From positions 9,716,772-9,780,771 of the forward strand of contig CM026428.1 in NCBI GenBank assembly GCA_014871385.1: a DNA stretch of 64,000 nucleotides, read 5' to 3'. This document shows positions 35,516 to 48,392 of this stretch, one piece after another. The DNA comes from Ceratodon purpureus. Lineage: Eukaryota; Streptophyta; Bryopsida; Pseudoditrichales; Ditrichaceae. A program made the translations under genes and the position numbers. Below the pieces are notes generated by a model. That model saw nothing but the letters and a program-made list of their open reading frames with translations. It had not been told where the DNA came from and searched no databases. Each line of letters opens with the position of its first letter. Position 1 is the stretch's first letter.

Positions 35516-38084
35516 TGAAATTTTCTTTTCTATAGAAAAAAATAAAATATTTTGGTCTTCAAAGGTCACCGATGTGAATGAAGTGTCTATTTGTTTCACC
35601 TCTAGACCTATGTCTATTTTCTCTTTCATAATTCTCTTCCACTGTCAACTTTCAACTATGGCAAACTCTCACTATTCTTTCAAAAAGAAGCTGAAAGGGA
35701 CTACCGTGTAGATGTAGATTTCCGGTTCCTTTTAGACTGCAGATGCCCTCCAAGCAATTCCAAACTCCAGAAACAGTCTCCATATCAACAAGCAACAAGG
35801 CTACCTTAGAACCCACACTATTTGACAACTCAAGATTCACCATTCCATCACATGGTGATCTTTATTTCCTTTAGCCCACCCTCGTGTGTAAAAATTCTAT
35901 GTTCCACGTAATTCACCGTCAACTTTACAGGTATTGGAGTTTTAGGACAATGGATCTACACTATGAGAATCTTGGAATATTCATACTGCAGTTGTTTAAC
36001 TAACGCAGCCCACACTCACTTTTATCTGGCAATGCCGAAAGCATTGGAGTCCTATGCAGGAATCTGTAGGGTGCTTCCATTATGACATCAATATATTCCA
36101 TTAAAAAAATTGACACAATGGAAACATTTTTATCCAATGAGAAGAAACAGGAACAGGAAATGGGTTACATTGACAGCCTCAAGTTGGCAAAAAATAATAG
36201 GAAAAACTTACAACTGAAGATTCCAGCAATATTAGATCTTCGGAAGAATCTTTAGTCTGTCGAAAGAATCTTGGGCCTACAGTATTATTTTTCAAGAAGA
36301 GACACAAGCTACTTGCAAATAGATGTATCAATTTTCACATGAAATTTTAAATTTCTGTAAACTTGAAAAACTTCTCTCATACTACTTGTTTGATTTTCAT
36401 TTTAATATTTATTTTAAATTTTAACTTTGTTTTGAAAATTCTCTAACACTGTTTAGTCTTGAGTGATCGGATTTCTTTCTTTTATTGAGTAGTAAGGACT
36501 TGGTTATATTTTTCCCAGTATCTGAGATGCTTCCAATTTATTTTCAACATATCTAAGATACTGTACTTTTAATCTAACATGTCGCCCATGTCTTTCACAT
36601 GTGCTCACTTTTCTGAAGAATTATTCTGCACACCACTATTGCCACCGGAGCCTTGTTTGCCGAAAGGGTGAATGACGTTGTGTATCTCTAGTGTGAAAAG
36701 GCTACCCACAATTCCTGGTTTTTCTTTGATTCTCTGTTCTTTTCAACCGAGGCTTGTGCATCGTAAACTTCCGAGCTTCATGTAACGCGGTTGCCCGAAA
36801 TGGGATTTCATAAGAAAAGCCTACTTCATGAGTTGGGTCACCACAAGGCACAAGCACCGCATGGTAGGAAGGACAAGATCACTTTACCAAGTTGTTTAAA
36901 ATGTGATCCAGTGTGATATTGTGCTGAGATACTGTTCTTAATTTAGATATAATACTCCAAAATATAAAAAATAAATAATGATTTAATTAGGGGTTGCATC
37001 CAACAGATGGTGTTGTATAATTCTAAACCTCTCAGTAACATTGTTATGTGATGCTTGTGTCCTAAGAATACATGACATCAACAGGTTGAGTTTGGGTTAA
37101 CCTGAATTCAGTTCGCTGGAAGAGCCTGCAGTGGATGGGAATGGAACATGATGAGAAAAACACTGTGATTCACTATCTACGATATCTTTTCCAGGACTTG
37201 GTGAGAACTCTAACAGCCTTCTGCTACAAGTTGATTCTGATATCAGAATACTAGAATTCTGCTTAACGAGATTTCTAAAGGAAGAGAGAGGAAGGATTGC
37301 CAAAAAATCAAAGCATGACTGGCTCTGTGGCAGCCAACAAAACTAACATGAAAATTTTGTACATGGCACTAATAAGCTTACTGGACATCAGCATCGGCAA
37401 GCCATCCCACATCAGCAAGAGTCACGGACAGCATGTAAAGGTCAGAGCTGTCAATTTGGTTGGTATTACTTACCTGCACATACGTCCCACCATCCATTAC
37501 TTCATCCCACGTAATACTTGCAGCTCCTGGCTGAACGGTCTAATGTTAGCGTAGAACATAAGTTAGAGGCTGAACAAGCCAGCCAAAATCTTCAGAAGAT
37601 GATTTGACACAAGGGTCAAGTCCGGCTCAAAGCGGTACTTCGTGAAACTGGCTATCTAACTGAGCACATTGTCAGACACCGTAAACCAATTATAGTTGGC
37701 AGAAATCAATTGTTCGTAACGAGTTGCATAGTCTGAAAATGGGGCAACTTGGAAGTAATAGTACAGTGAGAATATGCACAAGCCCGTGCTTGTTCATCAT
37801 CTAAATATAATGAACATTGTTAGGCAATGTCCTGTTCTTTGGGCAACAGCGGTAGCACGATTGAGCTAGAAACTGCTCGCTATTGGTGTTTCACTTGGTG
37901 GCATTTATCAGCTAGTCCCGTGCTCAGAGGAAGACACTGAATAACAAAGGTTCCTTGCTGGGTAACAAATTGTTACACAATTGTCCTACTACATGACACC
38001 TGAGCTGCCAGTGGAGAGAGAAACTCCATACCTATCAGCCATCACTTCATCCCACGTAGCTTGAACAATTGAACAGACAAAGTT
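35516..38084. other. Spacer and 3' flank of GPI8
   Basis: AT-rich sequence to about 36,600 with no recognisable gene. 37,100-38,084 has more balanced composition and probably contains the 3' untranslated region of GPI8. Short related phrases (ATCACTTCATCCCACGTA and ATTACTTCATCCCACGTA) occur near 38,040 and 37,495, suggesting a local duplication. Small open frames here show no known similarity. Confidence 0.45.
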
Positions 38085-41000
38085 TCATGAGCCAGGAAAA
38101 GTAATAGATGATATTGCGACTGCTGCAGCAAGTGCAAGCAGACCCAACAGGACTGATGCATCATTGTCAGCTGCCAGGAGCCCAGGCCCCGTCTTCTCTA
38201 CATTAAACTCCTTCACATCCTCCAATTCCTGGAACATGAAAGAATTGGTGAGATTTATTTCAAATAACATAGTTATTCAACCGTATTACTATAAGCTGAG
38301 AATTTCTTACTGTAGAATACGAGAACCTACTTTCGTAAAAGCCAAATGAGTAGCAACAGTATAACACGGGTAAAACAAAAGCCCAGTACCAAACCATCGG
38401 TCTCTGCCATCTGGACTGACAAATAATACTGGTCTTTCACCGACAAAACCTGGCGTAGTACCGAGAGTGAAGCATTTTACCTTCTCTTTCTCATCAGAGA
38501 CTTCAAAGGGCAGCTCGTGATCAACATCCATTATTCGGTCCAGAGAAGAGTCTCTCTGAGAACTCATCGATCTTTTCGAACGTCCAGTAAAACCCACGTA
38601 GGCAGCCTCAGTATGTTTGATGCCCATCACTGAACCAAAAAAGTCAGTCACCAGCACCTGTAACAAACGTAAAACAAGGAAACCATGAGGTGCAACTTAG
38701 TCCAAAACTAGTCCTGAAGAATTTCAAGTCCCGCTGAACAAATGAGAATAGAAGTCCCTCGGTTACAGCAAAGCGATCCAGCAACCAATCTTCTCAATGG
38801 AGAGCATTAAAATGTGTGAGCAAGAAATCACCTTGTCTAGAGGTCGAGAAAATAGGTCTGCCCGATAGTCCATATGCGACATGAGTAAACTTGGAGCGTA
38901 GGAATCAAACAAACTGCATCAAAAAATGGAACATCTATTACAAACCTTTAAAATGTACATGGAATGCATTTCCCAATAATCAACAAGGGCCTCTAGTGGA
39001 TTACGATGCTCATTGTAGAGAAAAAGAAAAAGAAAAAGAAAAAGAATCCTGAAAATCCAGTCTCAATTATTGTGATTTTCTATCTATAAGACAGTTAATC
39101 CACCAGCGAAAAGCCAGCATAAAAAATTAAAGAGCCATCATAGGAGCTAACAATTTGATTTTTTAATTTATTTTTTGAAAATTTATTTTTGTTTTTTGTT
39201 ATTAATCTGAACATGCTGCTCAGGGAAAACAAAACACGGCACGACGATTTCAGCAGTGGAATAGCACGAATATGAATAAACGTTAACCTTTGTAGAGTAG
39301 CGTTGCTATGAATGTCAAGGTTTTCAAAGAATTGCAGAGTGTAGTAGGTAAATCGATCCACAACTGAGACTCCCACCTGCCATGTCCAACCTCCAATTTC
39401 TCAACAACTACATCACAATTTTTCATCTGTAACTCTGGATATCTGTGACGAAAAATAACAGTAGAGGTGCTCTAGGTACCTACGTAACCACCATAAACTC
39501 AGCTCACCAAGTAATAAAATTCGAACTCTCATCGACATCATGCCAAATCATAAATTATTTTAGGCTTCACATCAAACTAACATGCCAAGGGCGCGAAGAG
39601 TAAAACAACATTGCGATTACTAACGGGGGTTCAAAGGTCAGTGGTACACGTACATCTGCATCTAGATGATGAGAATAAGAATTTTCTCCTTTTTTACTGC
39701 TCCCCACAGCAAGTATACCTGGTGAATAAAGCTGCAGGAAAGAGGTGCTGTATTAATTAATCAACAGGGTTACATGTATTGAGAGAACCAATGCCTACAT
39801 GAAAGCTAGCCAACTATAAATAAGCTTTAAGTATATTTGGTACAACCTTCTTTGTTCTACAAAAACATACTTATCAGGATTGCTGGATTATTATGATAAA
39901 CTCCATACGACTCAGAGGCAGTCTACCAAGATCATCATCAAAGAAATACTAAAAAGAATTAACGGCGCTGTAATAAAGCATTAATCATAAGGAGCTAGAA
40001 CCGGCATAAAAGGGCACCTGAGAATGGAGAGTAGCTGCCTGGCACGTGTCCACCATCACTAACAACTCCTTGTATCTGCATCAACCTTGTCAATCAATAT
40101 ATTGGACACTAGTGATATAGAAGCAGCCCATCATGGATAATTCACTTAGTTAACTGGACAGTTTCGGTGATAGTCAAAAATCAGGTAAATCATCAAGTCA
40201 TGTATAAAGATGACTGCATAGAGTGCACAGACTGTATGTTGCTGGCTACATGGTGCGCATCAAGATTTGAAACTTGAATCAACATTATTAGAAATCGACA
40301 ATTACGAAGAGTTACATTCATTAGGACACCCAATCCATATCTTTGTGTACACAGATCACCACCTTCTCTTCCCATGCATTTGAGCAAACGCATCAGCAAG
40401 ATCACGACTCTGAATCTCCTCAGAATCCTGAAACTTAAGAAACTCATCACCACCATGACCTGTCATATAGAGAAGAACATTACTGCCTTCGTCACTAAGC
40501 AGTCGTTTAGACCTCGGAACGGCGGCATCGTGGCGCCCAGTTAAAACACGAAGAAAATTTTCAACTGTGACTTCATAGCCTCTGTAATCAACCTGCAGTT
40601 CATAATTTCAAGAAATTTACACACTTAAAAACCTTACTGATACAATCTCCTAACAAACACAGTTACACAAACCTGTAGAGTTCTCTAGTGAAAGCAAAAC
40701 TCAAAATGCAAAAGCTCTCTTAAACCATGCCAATCTAAAATGTGATCAACCAACTGGCAAGCATAACTAAATACCAACACTGAACATGCCAGCGACCTCA
40801 TACCTCAATGTGATCACCATAGAGATTAAGTCTATGGTTCTCATTGTTGAACACTTGAGCTGGGTACATATTCCGAGCGTTGCAGGCCACATCATCGGCC
40901 AGCATCAAAATGATGTGGTCGTCGGGGATTCCAAGCCGCTTCACTGTCCTAAATACATATCACTAGGTCTACAATCAGTTACATTCAGTGCACACCTATG

Positions 41001-41702
41001 CTATCATTCCGAATGAGGCAACTCTAGCTTAAAAACAAGCTCCACATAACATTATGCAAGAGTTCCTTTCCTGTTTCGAAAAGTCAGAATAGCACCTGAA
41101 TATACAACCACTTAAAATATCCAGTAACCCTGTTCGGTCTAAATGGGCCATCTGTAAGGTGATCTCTTCACTCTTTACGGTATCATACCGAAACAAAACC
41201 CATGACTCGTTCTTATACGAAGTAATGATCTTCACAAACAAAAATATCAAATATGGTAAACTACTTGCCTGTACAAAGAGAGAGTATTTGCCATATGCCG
41301 ATAATTAAACCTGCACATGTCAAAAAGGACATAAACAACATTCTTAACATACTTAAAAACGATTCTCATCGGAATCACAACATCTTCACTACGCGTACAC
41401 CAGTAATCAAGCCTCCACAACTCCCATTCAGAAACCCACATCTCCATCATCAACAAAACAAAACCAAAACCCTAAACCCCACCACCCACAATCTCTCCAC
41501 AATCGCCACTCTCCAGATGACCGATCCACGATCAACACAAACTCCTCTGCTGAAAAATCTATCCCACCACATACCAGTAACGCGAAGTGCACACGAGCAC
41601 AGCCCAATTGTTGGTATGTTTGGTCCACGTCGAAGCCGCACCCACCTCAGCAAACAACGCCGGCAGCAGCACTAACCAGCACAGGAGCGCTGACGACGCC
41701 AT
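38085..41702 (-). CDS. GPI8: GPI transamidase catalytic subunit GPI8/PIG-K
   Basis: Encodes a 440-residue caspase-like (C13) cysteine protease that cleaves the C-terminal signal of proproteins and attaches the GPI anchor in the endoplasmic reticulum. Ten exons fit in phase, right to left: 41702-41575, 41310-41269, 40948-40804, 40592-40363, 40075-40018, 39731-39654, 39376-39288, 38913-38832, 38657-38331 and 38228-38085. The N-terminus [20 protein letters not shown] is a signal peptide. Typical motifs follow: [46 protein letters not shown] (catalytic His, about residue 151) and [12 protein letters not shown] (catalytic Cys, about 193). The last exon encodes a hydrophobic segment near the C-terminus ([17 protein letters not shown]), the expected membrane anchor. 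Intron 2 has a GC donor (ACAG/GCAAGT). The gene lies head to head with PIG-U. Confidence 0.97.
39019..39046. repeat. (AAAAAG)n microsatellite in a GPI8 intron
   Basis: About four and a half copies of the hexamer on the plus strand, between exons 7 and 8 of GPI8. Confidence 0.9.
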
Positions 41703-42283
41703 GTTAGCCATCACCATACCTTCCGCTCTACCTCACACCTGCAACAAAACACGCCTTCAGATCTCTCCAACACTCACCAGAACTGATCTCTGAAGTAACC
41801 CATGATCAAAACCCATTGCCAAAAGATTGAAACCATAACTTACAATCATGTCACATCATAGTTCCATGTCATACACCTCAATCTTCTCATAAACCCCGCA
41901 ACTGATTTCACAGGAACCACCTCCAAATGTCTGAAATCGTTGAAGGCTAGGCTGAGTTCCTTCAATTGGAATTCATGGATGCCTGATTCGGGTTGCAATC
42001 ACATGATGCTGATATCCGTTAAGATATGGGTAACCAGGGTAGGCCTCGGAAGAGCAAGAAAACATGTTCAATCAGCGGAAGTAATGGACATCACATCGTT
42101 AGGAAGTCATTTTGATCGATCAGGAGTTGGTTTGAAGGATGGTGAGGATGGCAATGCAGCCATGGCTGGGTGAAGATTGATGGCAACTGTCATGAGGTTG
42201 ATATGTGTTTTTGAGATTGCAGAGATGGGAAGTTGTGGGATGTTGAGGTTGGTGTGAGGACGATCGGTGACAGGATTGTGGAG
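41703..42283. promoter_or_regulatory. Shared head-to-head promoter region of GPI8 and PIG-U
   Basis: The 581 bp separating the two start codons (ATG ending 41702 on minus, ATG at 42284 on plus) must hold both promoters and both leaders. No strong TATA box was recognised on either side. The PIG-U-proximal part is G/T-rich. The closeness and shared function of the products make bidirectional transcription likely (inference). Confidence 0.7.
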
Positions 42284-45200
42284 ATGGGGGAATCGTGGGT
42301 GGTGTGGGGAGGTGGGGCGCTCGGGGTCGGCATCCGGTTGCTTCTGGTGGCCTTGGGGTCTGCGTCGTTGCTGGATCATCGCGTGGAGGTTGTGAGCCCT
42401 GTTACTAGCCTCTCTCGATGTAAGTTAAGCCAATTTCTGAGCCCATTTTTGAGTCAATTTTTATGCCCATTTCTGCTCCATGCTGTTGGTTTGAGTTTTT
42501 GGAAGATGATTGGAAGAGCAATGGGATGAGGGAAAAAAAATTATGGTAGTTGATGTATGTGACATGACACGGAGTGTTGATAGATCATCGTTTCTTGAGT
42601 AGAGAAGGTCGATTCTGATGAGTGAGGACTCCAAACCCTAATTCTTATGTGTCTCATGGCTGCATTTCTTCGAGGAGGAATTCTATGCAGATTTTTGAGT
42701 TTATGACATACTGTAGCTCCTTGTTCTGTGCATTCTGGATCAGTATGTTAGACTTGGATTTTATACCGATTTTATGAGAGAGATTATGATTTTTTGGTCG
42801 ACCTTCTGATCGGTAGCTCGAAATTTTATGAAGAGGATTTTTTCAATTGATGAGTACTTTCTGGAAGAAGCAAAAGAAGTCAGCAATAGCATCTTAACCT
42901 GTTTAAATTTGAGGGACTTGTCCTGAACGTTTTCTGAGACTGTGGTTGGCTGTATACTCTTGAAGTGGCAGAGGGTCATTGGCTTAAGGAATATGGCATG
43001 TCGCCTTACGCAGGTCAGCATCCTTAGTTGATATTCTTGATGGGCGTATGTATAAAAAAGTTACTATTGCTTCATTTCTGATGTAAAGGAGACAAGTTTC
43101 AGGTCTGAGGTTTGGGTGCACCAATTAGTCTCGATTTTGTGGTTACGTTGAGATCAGCTGTTTGTTTCCTCCGCTTTTCTTGATGCTATATAAATCTGAT
43201 TATTTTTGCAGGATCTGCCTACCATGGATCCCCTTTGTTGCTCTCCTTGATCGGTCCCTTGATTGGTGATAGGTAAAGCACTCAATAAAACTGGGTGGTG
43301 ATTTGTACGTGCGATATGTATCTTATGTCAACTGAGTTGTAGTTGCTAGCTCTTGCCAATTGGTTGGTTCAAGAACTCCTTGACAGTGAGTTGAGGTAAT
43401 TCGCTGATGTTGCCGATCCATTTTGTGTTGCCTTGTTTGCAGACAAGGAATATATGTTGGTGATCTTCTGCGCAGGCAAGCTTTACTGTCTGGCATTATT
43501 GAGCCTCTTGTTGTTTTACTGAGTTTGTTTGTGTTTAATTACATTGGTTGTATATGATTTTTGTATGACATACATGAGGTTCTCCGAAATCAAATTAGTT
43601 GGACCATGAGCAGATGAACTACTGCAGCTTCCAGATTCCTGTTTAAAGAATCTGCTCGCTCTGCATTTTTCTAGCTTAGCAGTTGCATTATCCTTTTTGG
43701 AGATAGCTGTCTATGAATATTCTACAATGAGCTGGTGACAGTGAAGGGGATTCAAACAATGTGTGGGTGCAGCTGTTCATTGTTCGTTGTTGCAGATCTC
43801 GTAAGCGCTCTCTTATTGAGGTCAATTGGGAAACTTTTGGAGCGAACCCAATCGCAACACTTACTACAGCTTGGTGTTACAGATCCGTTCAGAGCGAAAT
43901 CAGATAAGAAAGGTAGATAGTTACAGCTGCTGTTCTAAGAAATGGTGCTTCTCATTACTTTGAATGGATCTGTTTTTACCAAAAGTGTGAAAATGCGAGA
44001 GTCGTTTCCAGGAGAACAACTGCGAATGCGGATGATTCGGAGTTATGCAGAGACAAGAGGCTGTCTTTCGATGAATTCGGTTCTGATTTTGATTATATGT
44101 ATTTTCATACACCTATCTGCTGTTTCTGCAGATGTGCTCGGAGCTGGAAATATTTCTTTCTTGGTTTACTTATTGAACCCATTCACTGTAGCTGTCTGTG
44201 TGGGAGGCTCAACATCTTCAATCGAGAATATGTTCATAATTTTGAGTTTGTACGGGGCTGCAACAGGTCTTGAATCCTTACTGTTTTTGATGAATATATT
44301 TATTACCATGATTTACTCTTTTCTTTCTAATCCAGGTCTAGATGATTAAATCATCTCATGTCAGATCATGAACGTATTCGCTGAGTCACCTTCAGAGGTC
44401 ATCTCATGTGTAAGTGAAGGATCGAGTGAATGAATATACTGGTGTGTTGTGATCTGGTGGTTGACAGAGAAAGTGCCTCTAGCAGGGTTTGGATGGGCCA
44501 TGGCAACACACCTGAGCATGTATCCAGTTTTTCTCTTCATCCCTGTGTGTACATCACTGCCTTTGACCTTGTTCTTGATTATAGTATAGTAGTTCCAGGA
44601 GAGGTTTGAGCATCTTTCTTTATGGAGACTTGACATAATCAACTAATGATTTGAAACTGAATTTATTTGGCTTGTGAGCACTATTTTCCTTAGCGGTGCG
44701 CTGTCTGCCTCCGATATTCATCGCTGCATGGAAAGTTAAGATTTTATTAACTGATTTGTGGTCCTGATTTAATATGGAAGAGAGGTGGTTTTGTCAGTGA
44801 TCTTCTATTGCTTAATTTTGTGTTCTGATCTTCTCTTAGATTGCTTATCTACTCGCGAATGGGCCCGACAGTCCTCCAAGTAAATTGTTCGATCTATCAG
44901 AATCTGCTGCGCCAGCTGCTGAGAATGATTCGTGCAATGAGAAAGATGAAAAGCAGGCCCAGAAGGTGAAAAAAGCATCAGGAAGTAAGCGGGCGGTTAT
45001 TTTGAAGTTGGTATTTTGGGCAGCCATCTCATGGGGGTGTATCTTGCGGTTATGCAAGCATGCACTGCTTGAGCGCTCCAGCTTAGTCAACATGTGGCAA
45101 AAGTGAGTCTGACCAAAATTTAACTATTGTGTTTTTAGCAAGGAACAGCACTAACTTGAAGAGGAACTTTAACATCAAGGAATCAAACGTATGTAGAGGT

Positions 45201-46876
45201 GTTACAAACTTACATGTGTTTCTGTTTTGCGTTAATTGGATCCCCAAATAAGGGCTGCACCTGGTCACTAAAATAAGCACATATATCTGAAGTACCCCAA
45301 AGTCGGTTGGCTTTCCTGAAATTGAATCCTTGATATGGATTGTGGCCCTGCTTGGTGTCTCTTAGTAATGTAATTTTTTGATGTGATGGAATGCAGGACT
45401 CACAAGTACATGCTTACAGTGGATGACCTGACACCCAACTTGGGCCTTTTTTGGTGAGTCGCCTTATGAAACAGCCGCACTTCGTACTCTCTGGGTAGTG
45501 GGTACCTGAGTCTTTGGATACTTATCTTTGTGACTGTGATTGATTGTGATTGATGTCATCCAGGGCAGTTTTAAGTAACGTAGTAGAAAAATAGTAGTTT
45601 TTGGCATGTCAAGATTAGTTTGTACCAGTAACTGTAGACCTCCGTAATTAATCATATTTTTAGTCATTATTGGGAGCTTTGGGGAGAATCTCACTGAACA
45701 GTTTCTGCAGGTATTTTTTTACGGAAGTGTTCGACTTTTTTCGTATCTTCTTTCTCATGGTCTTTCACGCAAACATAGCTTTTATGGTTCCACCTCTTAC
45801 AATTCGACTACATCATCGACCCATTTTTCTTGCATTCATCCTTACGACGATCTGCTCTATGGTCAAGTCTTATCCTACGGTATGTTAGCAGTTTGGTGAG
45901 GATGAAAGTTGTGGCATATTGCTGATCATTTCAATGAAGACAATTCTCAGTAACTGAGTGATTGCTTTTACTGACATAGCACTACTTGCAGGTTGGTGAT
46001 GCAGCCCTGTACATGGGGTTGATGGCGCTTTGTGTTCAGGAATTGTCTGGTTAGCCAACTGCACTTTGTGAATTTGACCTGTTTGACACCTTCTGGATTG
46101 TTCCAATGTTTATTTTAAAGTTCTCATGAATTTCTGTTAGTGATCATCAGTCCGCTCGACTTGCGATAGTTTTCTGCTCTACATTGGCGATATTGTTCCT
46201 AATTGTATAGACAAAATCATCAGCCGTATAAACATGTGTTATTAACACCTCACCAGCTTGATTGCTGTGGGCCTGCGCAGATCTTCAGTACTTTTATCTC
46301 TTGTTGAACGGGTATATCTTGATCAGTGTCCTCGGCCCTGTTATGTACAACCTCTGGATATTTAGGGTATGCTTATCCTTCGCTAGAATATTGTTTTTTC
46401 TTTGCTTGTGTTATTTAAGTCTGTAAGTAATTCAGGTCCTTTACCTGTCTCAAATATATATAGACATCAAGGTTTAAACATAATGAAATTAATTGGCTTC
46501 TGAATGGCATATCATGTGCAGGGTACAGGAAATGCAAACTTCTACTTCGCTATCAACCTAGTGTATGCCACTCTGCAAGTGAGTGTCTCGTCCTGTGCAT
46601 GCTTTCTCTGTTCCTCTTGTAATGGGGCTCGTGATGATGTTTACAGGTGAAAGATATTTCTTGTTTTGAGGGTCTCTCTTTTACATTTTGTTTGCGACAG
46701 TTGTCGAGATATCTTCTCTGTGAGTTGTTGAGAGCTCTTCAGCATATCTTCTCGTGATATTGTTGATTGTCTTTCTGCAGACGGTGCTGATCGTGGAAAG
46801 TGTGAGCACTGTGGTTCGGTATGATAGGAATCTGTTGAAGCAAGTCAAGCTTCGGAACAGAACAAAAAATTCTTAG
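42284..46876 (+). CDS. PIGU: GPI transamidase subunit PIG-U / CDC91
   Basis: Encodes a 469-residue multi-pass membrane protein of the GPI transamidase, thought to help recognise the GPI lipid. Fourteen exons in phase: 42284-42419, 42966-43013, 43212-43272, 43443-43475, 43773-43912, 44132-44266, 44474-44544, 44840-45102, 45397-45453, 45711-45879, 45992-46049, 46281-46366, 46522-46578 and 46781-46876. Family signatures: VEVVSPVTSLSR, MSPYAGSAYHGSPLLLSLIG, SFLVYLLNPFTVAVCVGGST, DDLTPNLGLFWYFFTEVFDF, KSYPTVGDAALY and NLWIFRGTGNANFYFAINL. Hydrophobic segments are frequent throughout. Intron 4 appears to use a GC donor (CGCAG/GCAAGC), the only choice that keeps frame and similarity. The ATG at 42284 opens the first hydrophobic segment; a non-ATG upstream extension is open but not needed. 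Confidence 0.95.
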
Positions 46877-48392
46877 CTGCATGCAAAATTGGTGGAGGTA
46901 AGCCCTTGACAACAATCGAATCATTGTGGTCGTAGGGGTAGTCTGATAAGGCATGGCGTCTGATGATAGACACGAATTTTCTAGGAGTTTGTGTAACTCA
47001 CATCTAAAGGATATTCACAGCATCTGAATCAGCGATTCGAAGGCATGTAAATGATTTTATCCGAGTCCAGTAAAGACAACCGTCTGAGGTTTTCATTTCA
47101 GAATAAGAGTGCTGGATTTGCACATTTTTCTACCCAAGCTGTGTTATTAGTTAGTAAGGAACAGGTACAGTTACGTTTTACCGTACTCAAGATCAAAGAG
47201 ATCGATTTGACTGACAAGTATAAGAAAAAGCGTTCTGGCTTTGATACAAATCCTAGTTATCACAATCGTTACCTTTCTCCAATGCTGCTGCATACGCTGT
47301 CATATCTTATTCAAAGGAAGATAATTTAATGGACGCGGTTTTTGAGGTTACTGGCGGCACGCCATGAATTTTTGTTTTCGGTAGCATTTATTAAGCAGAG
47401 TTGCAGTTATATGTGATTATGGAGCTTTAATTGTAGCAACCTCGATGAATACTAATCAGTTTAAAACGTTCGCCCTTCGACATTAGGTGATATGACGGCA
47501 CTTAACTGAATGCCGTAGTTGGCGTAAGATCTCTTGGAGTTCACGCCAACTGTATTCAGATGTATTATTGCATGTGGGTGGAAGTGTCATGGAAATTTAG
47601 TAGAAATTTCAAGCTGCACGGATGCACTCCTCCTCTACCTTCACTTCAACTGCAGATCTGCGTAAAATTCGGCTTTGCGGACGCTTTGCTACTTTAGGAC
47701 ATGCTAATTTATCGTAACACAATACGACCCAGTTCAATCGTTCGGTTTATTGCAGTTAAGACTTCGTCACAATTAGCAGAATATAAACGTGCTTAACTTC
47801 ACTGGAGTCCGAGCCACAGGAATATATCAGTTTGAAACAAAAGTAAAACCGAGCAATTGGAAAGTAGGCAGTCCGCTTGTATTTTAAAGTCATTAGCGGA
47901 CATACTTATCGAAAGTCTAAAGGAGACAAGCATACAAAATCTCCTGCTTAGTGACGAATCGGTAGACACAGACGTCACCCTTTCTGATGATGATCCATGT
48001 TTCAGTGGCAATGAAAATCACAAACCTCAGTTTCTTCAAGACAAATCATAACAGTACTAAGTAGTGCATGTGTAACAAACACACAGTCGAATAACAGAAC
48101 AAGAATAGAGAAGGAAAGAGCAAACGGAGGTCAGAAGACAGAAGCAGCTTCGTACAAGGAGGCGAAATATAGACTAGTAACCACTGAAGTTTGAGCAAAG
48201 AGTTTCACTTAAATGTCAAGTATATGCTAACACCAGTCTAGGGTGTGGATTCCTGGATTCTATCATTGTCTGGAGATTGGCTCACAAGATCATCCTTACA
48301 GAAAAGCCTCATCATACCATCACAGCAATCATGCTGCCACCCTTTTTCTAGCAACCTTGGTACAAATCCACCGTCACCACCCTCAGAATGAA
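46877..48392. other. Convergent 3' flanks of PIG-U and TEL
   Basis: The two neighbouring genes end toward each other here. No further gene is supported; open frames at 47,051-47,329 and 47,857-48,051 lack recognisable similarity. Confidence 0.5.
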
